A stretch of DNA of 64,000 nucleotides from the NCBI GenBank assembly GCA_004352715.1, contig SCFE01000057.1, forward strand, positions 1,419,743-1,483,742, given 5' to 3'. Source of the stretch: Hofstenia miamia (lineage: Eukaryota > Xenacoelomorpha > Acoela). The notes beneath the pieces were generated by a model. It saw nothing but the letters and a program-made list of their open reading frames with translations. It did no database searches and was not told the origin of the DNA. A program made the position numbers and the translations under genes. Below, piece after piece: positions 55,980-64,000 of the stretch. Each line of letters opens with the position of its first letter. Positions within the stretch are counted from its first letter, which is position 1.

Positions 55980-56343
55980 TAGGCCCATGCGAGTTGCCGT
56001 TTTAGGCTCGAGTCGAGTTGGCATCCTAACTGGCGAGTTCGAGTCGAGCTACAATTTTATTTATACTTATTTTTCTAGTTAGGCAATGCTATGTATAACT
56101 GTGCTACCCACTCTATATAAATGTACAAGAGAGATACAACATGCTAAACTAAATGAGAGAAACTAAGCCTGACGACTTACAATTTGAGATAAATAGTGAA
56201 AGATCGATGGATTCGTCGACATTATAACAAAAGCTGAAAAAAAACATGTCATTCAAGCTAATATCGAGTTGGTTTCGAGTACTCCAAATGTTGAGTTGAG
56301 TTTTCGGATCTCGACTTGAATTTCGAATAATCGCAGGGCTCTA
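55980..56343. mobile_element. hAT-like MITE, third family
   Basis: The left end TAGGCCCATGCGAGTTG and the right end, complement of TAGAGCCCTGCGATTATTCG, form imperfect terminal repeats. Flanking octamers GTATATTT (55972-55979) and CTATATTT (56344-56351) agree at seven of eight positions. Subterminal CGAGTCGAGTT-like units recall the GAGCC family but the interior differs. Non-coding. Confidence 0.65.
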
Positions 56344-56633
56344 CTATATTTATCAAATTTAGACAGTATAAATATAACACTTACCCTAACCCTAGCCAGA
56401 CATTATACTATTCATACATAAAGAATCTCTATTGAAGATTATAGTGTTGCTATTGTTATAACTAAAAAAGTCTATGGACAACCAAATATAAGTTTTTTAA
56501 AAACTTTAGAAAAGTTAGATGTCTTAGGATAGACATGTGCTATTATTGAGGGTCCAACACCTCTCAAACCCGCAATTGTTACGACTGTGGTTGTCAAAAC
56601 AATACATCAAAAGTATTCCATCATTTTTTAAAG

Positions 56634-56845
56634 CTATGCCTCAAATTTTCAAATGTTTCTATAACTGTGAAGGTGATTTCAATAACTACACCAATATCTA
56701 CATTGGTAATATTGCAAACAAATCTCCACTAAAATATCTATTTAGAAGCAATTCAATTTGTGCTAAAAAAAACTCCATTCGATATTCTGAGAGAATATAT
56801 AGGCTCGCATTATCCTGTCAAGCTGTTGCGATGATATGCCAATGA
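56634..56845 (+). CDS. Putative terminal exon, cysteine-containing
   Basis: After CATCATTTTTTAAAG the frame, entered after two bases, runs 69 codons to TGA at 56843-56845. It reads MPQIFKCFYNCEGDFNNYTN, then IANKSPLKYLFRSNSICAKK and SIRYSERIYRLALSCQAVAM. Five cysteines; NYT could be a glycosylation site. The frame is open further upstream to 56537. No family recognised. Confidence 0.4.
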
Positions 56846-56851
56846 AATTCC

Positions 56852-57464
56852 TAAATTTGTAGTATACAACAATGTGATTAAACTCACACTGTCACCTTCA
56901 AAGCTGGATCACTAACGTAAATCGGCAATGATAAAATCACAGATTATTTACGGCTTTATATAAATAGATAATATTATGCCAGGGGTGGATTGGAGTGACC
57001 TCATTGGAATCTGATTTATCGTTACTCACACTTACAGTAAATTAAGTTTTATAGAGAAGTAAATTTTTTATAATTAGATAATCATTTTCAATTCAAATTG
57101 AATTATCTTTGTTAAGAGAAGTTTTTTCTAAGTTTAATATATTTCTGCTTTAAGATGGAAAGCGTAGTTTTATGTTTTTTAATTGTTGTTAAGCTCTAAT
57201 TATTTAATAAGATTTTCCAAAATGATTTATAGAAATATCCTCCGAATGCACATTATTGTCAGTCTCATAGTAAAAGATAGTTGCCGTAAATCTCAAGCAA
57301 TAAACTGAGTAGATTTTTCTTCATTTATTTGAAAAGGCAAAGAGTGTAAAAAATTTATTAAAATAATATACTAGTCTTACTGGGAATGTAGAAGATTAAA
57401 AACTTTTCTTCAATATATTAAAAAAATTAGAGGTTAATTGAAGGTTAGTGGAATTTGTACTTAC
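56852..57464. other. AT-rich stretch, no gene seen
   Basis: Nothing supported. Confidence 0.45.
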
Positions 57465-57552
57465 GAATTTTTTCAAAAAGCGGTTTGTGGCAATCCATAG
57501 ATATCTGTGCCATTCACTGTAGATGGGAAGTTCTTTCCCTGTTAATGTTAAA
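57465..57552 (-). CDS. Putative internal exon with strong donor
   Basis: Bounded by CATCCCCAG and a GTAAGTAC donor. The frame reads LTLTGKELPIYSEWHRYLWI followed by ATNRFLKKF. The same frame is open upstream to about 57640 (FIQPQISFNIASNVQSNQPS), so the exon may be longer than drawn. Protein-like composition with GC above background. No domain recognised. Confidence 0.45.
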
Positions 57553-57711
57553 CTGGGGATGGTTATTGAAGGTTGATTTGATTGTACGTTGGAAGCAATG
57601 TTGAAAGAAATTTGGGGTTGAATGAATTAGAAATTAGTTGGATGGTTGTGGTTTAGTAGGCGAGATGATCAGTGGAAAGTTGACACTAGAACTCTTAATT
57701 GATAAGTCTGA

Positions 57712-57897
57712 ATGTGCACACCGAACGCAGTTTACATAAGTGTTTTATCTGCGCTTAAGCACGTTTCGAAGCATAAGTTCAACAACATTGGTTACACTGT
57801 GTCAGCAAAACTGGTCGAATGGCCATTGGTACCAACACTAGCGAAATTATTAGCGGCTTTCCTTTGTAAGCGAAGAGAGATAATAAGGCAACAATAA
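57712..57897 (+). CDS. Short open frame, unknown
   Basis: 61 codons with reasonable composition (NIGYTVSAKLVEWPLVPTLA). No splice partner or motif identified. Confidence 0.2.
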   Translation: MCTPNAVYISVLSALKHVSKHKFNNIGYTVSAKLVEWPLVPTLAKLLAAFLCKRREIIRQQ

Positions 57898-58761
57898 GCA
57901 GGCAATAGCTGTAGTGGAATTAAGGTCCAGCGTAAGAGATTAGCAGCAAGGATAGGATAGTAAACCGGCGTTTGAATAATCTACCATTTCCGTTTCACTA
58001 AGGTCAGTTAAACTGAACTATATTAACTCACGGAGAATTCATTTAATATCATTACAACAGAGATTGTATCGGCATATAAACAAATGCTTCCAACTGATTC
58101 AAGTACGGCCAAACTTAAATTCAATCGCTGAAGGAGTACTTATAAACAAAAAGTAATTCTCATGCTATGCAAAGATCCTAGCTCAGTTATGCATTGATTG
58201 CAGCCATTACATAAATCCCTTGGATAAGATAGTATATTGTGCAATTCAAAACCAATTTTTTAAATGTACTTGTAGACTAGGAATTCAAAACAATTAAAAA
58301 CCTATTCACACGATTGCTGTGTTTATAATTATTAAGTAGTACAATACATGAATTAAATTTCTGCAATTGACATGGTTAAGCAAACCTTTGATATACAAAA
58401 ATCCGGTACAAAATTTACCATTTTATTTATATAACAAATCTATATATCTAGCTATTTTCATTTACTTATGTTTTCTAAATTCTTTTCTAAAAGTGATAAA
58501 ACAAATTAATAATGTTGCAATTTAATGGAATCTGTGAACTTTTGTAATGGGATTTGTCATTTAAATTTGTTCATTCATAGAAGTATAGTAATTATTTATA
58601 TATATTCTACTCATTAACATAATGAATATAGTAATTATTGCTGGAGCTAGGAAACACAAGACAAAGCCATCTTGTAAACAAAATTTTTGAAACCAACAAT
58701 CTTGTATTCAATGTTTTAAACAATTATAGGTATCGCACCTACTTACATTAAGTAGGTATAG

Positions 58762-58929
58762 TTAGAATCTTGAAAGGGGAACATCTTCAGACAGTTCTAC
58801 CATGACGACTTCAGTTTGCGAGCCCTTATTGCACAAGATATGGTTTCCTTCATCAGAAAGAACCCTTGCAATCTTTTTGAAACCATCGTTTATTCTTTTG
58901 GTTGTGGAAGTTCTTGCAAGAGTCAACAG
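58762..58929 (-). CDS. Terminal exon of an unknown host protein
   Basis: 55 codons to TAA at 58762-58764 with strongly protein-like composition: LLTLARTSTTKRINDGFKKI, ARVLSDEGNHILCNKGSQTE, VVMVELSEDVPLSRF. Balanced codon use and GC well above the flanks make it the most convincing coding segment outside the transposons. The acceptor is probably the AG at 58930-58931; nearby AGs at 58933 and 58937 would put a stop in frame. No upstream exon could be attached and no family recognised. Confidence 0.55.
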   Translation of the reverse strand: MLTLARTSTTKRINDGFKKIARVLSDEGNHILCNKGSQTEVVMVELSEDVPLSRF

Positions 58930-58931
58930 CT

Positions 58932-60921
58932 ACTGCTAAATTCAAATAACTTATCAAAGTTAATTTCCAATTTGATTTAAAATATAACATAGAGAGTTGG
59001 ATTTTTAACTAAAAAGCAAAATCCTTTCTTACAAATTCTATGTGAAGCTAGATAAGATAAAAAGCATTTAAAATTTTTTCTGATTTTTATAAAATTTATT
59101 TTTCCATAAGGCTTACGTAGTAAGCATAAATACTAGTTCATATTTAACTGTACATTATCACAGATTCTTTTCTATAAATATAGTTTAAAACACTGGCGAT
59201 TTGCTAGAAGAAGCTAGCTAAAGTACGCCATCTATAATATTATTAATGATGAATGACTATGGTAAACTGTACAATTTTAGATATGATGCCACAAGTATTA
59301 AATCACATTTGACTTCACAATCCATATTATGGATTAAAATAAACATTTTTCTATTTATCATTAGTTGTAATCGTGAATATTAAAATTAACATAAAAATAA
59401 TTTGTACAAAAGTGCAGCACTAGCTTAAAATTGTTTGAAACCTACTAAAGCTTCATTTCACTTCCTGCTATATTGAAATGCCTTGAAAAAATTATTTTAC
59501 AATCTAATCAAAATTGAAAAACTTAAGTTAAATTTTTTATTGCCAAAATGATTACCACATTGTGAAAGAATATATACAAGGACATTTTGGTTAGTACAAT
59601 ATTACATAATAAAATGATGCAAATTTAGTAGAATTCATATTTCAATTACATACAAATATATTTTATAACAACTACTTCTAAATTTATCATTGCACCATTA
59701 TATTTAATTAAATTGAATGCATCTCATTTTTTGTAGTTTTCATTTAAATGCTAAAGGATTTTCATATAGTCGTATATGTTGAATATACAGTTTATATCAT
59801 AAACCTTCAGACACTTATATAAATTAGAAAAAGAAGAAAATACTGCACATATCTAAGCAAATCATGAAGCAAATTTATAAAATTTTAAAAACTTATTGAT
59901 ACGCTGTAGGATATGTTTAGTTACCAATGCAATTGGAATTTCATGGAATTTCATAGCTTCATTTGATCAGAACTCCAGTACTTTTTACTGGCAAACAGAA
60001 CAGAAATCATTCACAATTTCGATATTGATATGAAATTTCATTATTTCAAATGGCTTTTAATGATAGTTAAATGAGAAGATCTTATTTGCCAATCGGGAAA
60101 AAGTGCTTTCAGAAATTTTTTTCAATGTAATGGATTGTCATTTTTTATTTGTGACAATGAGCATTGTTTTGTTGAATTAGACAATTTGACAAAACCAATC
60201 AATCCAAAATAGAATCGGGAACAAGAAGAAAAATACAAACTTAGAACACTATAGAAAGTGCTATTTGGAAAACATTTGTAGTCAAATATTGTCTCTGATT
60301 TTAAAAATCAGCGCCCACAGGACGTATCAAATTGAATGGTATTAGCATCTCACTGTACAAAATATACATTTGAAAAATAATGTTTTCTTGGAAAAAATGT
60401 GGAGTGTCCAATACCTTTGGCATTTTGAATCTATGCAAAATGGTGTAATTGAATAATATTAGCAGCTTATGCTTAACCAAGTGCTGAATTTACAGGATTT
60501 TCGATTAAGGTGGGGATTCGTGGTGCCCCATGGGAATTCGCTATCCGCATCAAACTCGTGGGGGAGAAGATGAAAATTCGCAACACAGGTTTCACGGGGA
60601 TTTCTGTGGCTCGTACTGTAACTCTAAATCAAGGAATGACGCTATATTTATTCATTATTAGCGATCTTAGCCAATGATGACCACTTCAAAAATCAGAGCA
60701 TAACTTGTTTTCATTACTGCTTCGCTATCTCAGAAATATGTTGTCTGCAACCAAATGCATTAGTAAAAGATAAAAAACATGCTAAAAATTTATATTTCAA
60801 AATTGTGATTTCCTAGATATACAATCAAATTGGTTGTTCACCCAAATAAATAGCAACGTGTGTACAAAAAATTATTTTTAGGGGCAAATTGATACTAAGG
60901 TGATGACAACTTCGAAATTCG

Positions 60922-60958
<37 letters not shown>

Positions 60959-61785
60959 TATGCATATATATGTATATATATATTTATATATACACACACA
61001 TATATATATATATATACCATACATATATATGTATATATATATATATGTATAGTATGTATATAAGCATTGACCATTTTATTCGACCATCAACATTTTATTA
61101 GTAATTGATAAAATATATCCAGCATTTAGTTGATATTTACAATATATCAGTGCATTCTGCTGAAACTGTGACAATTATATGTTCAAAAAGTTCTTCTATA
61201 ATTGACTATATCATGTTTCGAACACAAGAAAGATTAACTGTTTAGCATTAGTAACTTGTTATCTGATATTTGATCATTATGAACAATATGCATTTCACAA
61301 AGAGGTTATAAGGGCTGTACATGAACAAAATTCAATTCTAAAACCAATTATTGTGTAATTCAATCAAAATATATTATTCAATAATTTAGTATTAAAAATT
61401 GGGTTATAATAGCAATATCCATTTATAAAAATTGAATAAACTATGTCTTAAACTAAACTATCAACTTGTAAAATATAGTTAATCAAGAGTAGAATTTAAA
61501 CATGCTGCCTACACAAAATACTTCAAAGCAAAATGCTGAACATTATAGCACATCAAAATTATTATAAACCGCTTTGTAATTAAATGCTAAACAGATTTAA
61601 ATGATTATTTTAAATCGTTATTTAATGATTAAAATATTGCATACAGTGTGACTTGAAAATATGATTAATAAAGACTGCACCTATAACAGATAACAATGAA
61701 ACTTAGATGAAAGAATTCTAGCTAGCATTTTACATAACACTTTGTCTTTCTTAAAGATGAAATGAAAAATCATAGAAAGAAAAAT
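58932..61785. other. AT-rich stretch with a large TA-rich block
   Basis: The block 60925-61060 is (TA)n interrupted by TG, CA and TATGCATA units and is largely self-complementary. A GC-richer patch at 60505-60620 around CCCCATGGGA has no assignment; a similar CCCCATGGGA lies at 8510. No gene seen. Confidence 0.45.
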
Positions 61786-61789
61786 TTAA

Positions 61790-61978
61790 GGAAACTTTAA
61801 AGCATCTCAAAATGAGGAATTCTCAAAACCAATGACTGAAAATTACAAGTATATGTTAAACCCACTTTGTGAGGAAGGTGGTATTCAGGAAGCCATTAAG
61901 TACAGACAAACTTATGGCACTTCAGTTAACAAAGAGCTTGTTCGAATTATGTACAACAAAAGTAATGCATGCATATAA
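61790..61978 (+). CDS. Coding-like segment, weakly G-alpha-like
   Basis: A 62-codon frame to TAA at 61976-61978, reading FKASQNEEFSKPMTENYKYM, LNPLCEEGGIQEAIKYRQTY and GTSVNKELVRIMYNKSNACI. The LxxEEGGIQEAxxxRxxY stretch recalls the LWxDxGIQExxxRRxEY segment of G-protein alpha subunits, but only a handful of positions agree and no other G-alpha motif is present. It may be a pseudogene exon or unrelated. Confidence 0.3.
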   Translation, partial: GNFKASQNEEFSKPMTENYKYMLNPLCEEGGIQEAIKYRQTYGTSVNKELVRIMYNKSNACI

Positions 61979-62045
61979 AATGAGCAGAGCATTAGACAAA
62001 TACATATTTTTGAAATAATTTTTCTTAATGCCCTTCATTAAATGA

Positions 62046-62048
<3 letters not shown>

Positions 62049-62084
<36 letters not shown>
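62049..62084. repeat. (TA)n microsatellite
   Basis: About 18 uninterrupted AT units. Confidence 0.95.
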
Positions 62085-62089
<5 letters not shown>

Positions 62090-62480
62090 GTAAAATTTAA
62101 GCAGGAAACATGGGGTAATTTCCTTTTTGGTTACTCGAATTGCCTATCCCGCAAATATCTTATTGTGATAGTTGTGATAGTTGTGATAATAATTATATCT
62201 CTTTAATTGAATTGACATTTAACCCACATTACAAATTTCTTAAATTTCCATATTTTTTGTTTTTATCAGCTTCCATTGGAAATTTGACACCTTAAAATAG
62301 TTTGTAATACTGCTTTGTGTAACTTATGCTTTCATTTAGAAGGAGCATTTTGTATAAAAACGTTAATTGCTATATCAGCTCTTTAGCAATTGTTTGGGAA
62401 AGTGAAAATTTAGATATCTGAAAAATTGATCTGTATTAACAGGGTAATATTCCGAGGATTTTCTAATTTTACCTAATAAG

Positions 62481-62674
62481 ATTTGGAACAGACTAATCGC
62501 AAACTAATTCTCAAGCATGCCAGTAGACCTATTGACGTGATCATTTGTTTAAGTGGAAGCCAACGATTCCTAGCATACAATAAATATGAATTTAGTTATA
62601 TTCTATTCAATTCCGAAGATGAACATAGAGATTTTTTAAGGAATACAAGACATAAAACTACGGACTATATTTGA
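62481..62674 (+). CDS. Putative terminal exon, unknown protein
   Basis: After TTTTCTAATTTTACCTAATAAG the frame, entered after two bases, runs 63 codons to TGA at 62672-62674: LEQTNRKLILKHASRPIDVI, ICLSGSQRFLAYNKYEFSYI, LFNSEDEHRDFLRNTRHKTT. Composition is strongly protein-like. The pyrimidine tract is moderate. No domain recognised. Confidence 0.45.
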
Positions 62675-63864
62675 ATGATATGCATTCAGTGAATTCTATT
62701 CAAATCGCTTAACTAAGAACATTTTTTGTTCAACTTGCAGTGTTTTTTTCATCTCATTACCTGAAATATTTCTTGCAATAAAATATTTATGTCGCGCGAT
62801 GGCGCATGAGTACCTTAAATCAATTTGCGGAATCGATGTGCATTATTAAGTGATTTTTTAAGAAATTTCGGGGCTTTGAAAAATAATTTTGATAAATTTT
62901 GAAACAATTAGCGCTATATTTACGCTATATATTTTACCGAGAATTTATAGACAATAAAATTCGTCCAAAAGAAAGAAAACTAAATCTTAAATTTAATTTC
63001 GTGCGTCTACAAATTTAATAATATTGTTACATAAAAATATATTCTCACATAGCATTATTGAACATTTGATTTCGAATTAATTGCATTAACTTTGTCTTAT
63101 CTTTATCTTCGATTTCTTCGAGGCAGGTCCAGAAATACAAATGTATGGAAGTACTCATCGGAATTTTTTTTCTAAATATACTTGATTAACAAGAATTAGA
63201 TATGAAATTTTAAGACCAGGAGTCCAAAAGCATCAAGCAAAATTATGCTGATATTGTCAAATCAATATAAGATTCAATCATACATTCATAATATCAGTTA
63301 TTATAATTACATGCATCATAAATATCCTTTCAATTGTGCACGTAGGTGTGAATTGCAGTAAGGAAGTATTATTGAATCTCTAGATTGGGTTTTTATCTTA
63401 AAAATTAAATGCCCCACCGTTTCTTAACAAAATTGAAATTTACAAATTAATTCATAGATTAGATTTTGCTATTGAGGAATTAAGATAATCTTTAATATCT
63501 ATTTAAATATTTTCCATAATAAATTTATCGCAGTTTTACAATTTTTCTCCGATATAATTTTCACAATGGGCGGAAGGATATATATTTAACAGTATGTATA
63601 TATTAAATACAAAATTCCAATGCTTTATCATTCTGGATCTGTTTGGATGGAATGAGTTATTGAAAACTCAATTTGGGCCTTCCAAAAATCAACTATGTTA
63701 AAAAAATTCTAAAATTCTATACTCAATAAATCAATGTTGCCATGAAAATAACTGCTTTTTTCACTTCATATGAACAGTTTGTTTATCACATGAAAGATGA
63801 AACAAACCATTTATGCTTAGTCTTACCGTTTGTCTAAAGTTTTCCAATGTACGCAAATTTAGGC
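62675..63864. other. AT-rich stretch, no gene seen
   Basis: Nothing supported. Confidence 0.5.
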
Positions 63865-63865
63865 A

Positions 63866-63934
<69 letters not shown>
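63865..63934. repeat. Long (ATT)n microsatellite
   Basis: About 23 ATT units without an attached LINE, i.e. an unoccupied example of the tract type that flanks the RLE LINEs. Confidence 0.95.
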
Positions 63935-64000
63935 GTGAGTCAAAAACCATGACATAGAATTGGAGATCATTGCTGGTAACCACTTCATTCCTGATTGCAT

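Noticed and set aside
56380-56400. Telomere-like CCCTAACCCTA (also near 36310 and 31840)
   Set aside because: Only one or two degenerate units at each place; no interstitial telomere array.
63761-64000. Minus frame with a poly-Asn run
   Set aside because: Translation of the (ATT)n tract at 63865-63934.

Overview
The window looks like gene-poor, AT-rich intergenic and intronic DNA from an animal, probably an invertebrate. The grounds are several clades of animal non-LTR retrotransposons, Tc1/mariner, hAT and PIF/Harbinger-like DNA transposons with clean target-site duplications, dense (TA)n and (TAA)n microsatellites, and short exon-like segments with GT-AG borders and introns of about 60-75 bp. 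There is no bacterial-style operon anywhere. I cannot name the species. Runs of N (1000 and 389) and two single-N joins flanked by duplicated sequence mark it as a draft scaffold.

Layout. 1-2.6 kb: an unassigned coding relic, a perfect short hairpin, and a CGGBP1/BED-finger-like relic that appears twice around a single N. 4.4-4.8 kb: a possible tiny three-exon cysteine-containing gene (minus strand) with an 8-nt exon. 9.1-9.6 kb: a PIF/Harbinger-like MITE. 11-14.5 kb: broken, gapped pieces of a restriction-like-endonuclease (RLE) LINE. 15-24.5 kb: decayed LINEs, an internally deleted hAT element and a second PIF/Harbinger-like MITE. 30-33 kb: a Ty3/gypsy pol relic interrupted by a hAT MITE. 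36.4-40.9 kb: two co-oriented RLE LINE copies (minus strand) lying head-to-tail in (TAA)n. 43.6-46.9 kb: a cluster of short exon-like segments on the minus strand, with a LINE and a mariner remnant between them. 48-49.7 kb: a second copy of the hAT MITE, a coding relic, and a MITE sitting in (TA)n. 51-52.2 kb: a copia gag-like relic and a cysteine-containing exon. 56-62.7 kb: a third hAT-like MITE and several isolated exon-like segments.

The most interesting system is the R4/Dong-like LINE. It has an N-terminal SANT/Myb-like domain, an RT with YMDD, a C-terminal zinc knuckle and an RLE with RPD...D...KY. All three visible ends abut (TAA)n. Its two visible 5' ends carry unrelated leaders, and each leader resembles an RNA polymerase III internal promoter: a tRNA Leu/Ser-like A and B box in one copy, and a tRNA-like A box plus a 5S-rRNA-like control region in the other. 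That pattern suggests exchangeable small-RNA-derived heads on a TAA-targeting LINE.

Host genes are seen only as scattered exons whose products I do not recognise. The DNA transposons are all non-autonomous or broken. No tRNA gene, rRNA gene, CRISPR array or complete host gene was found.
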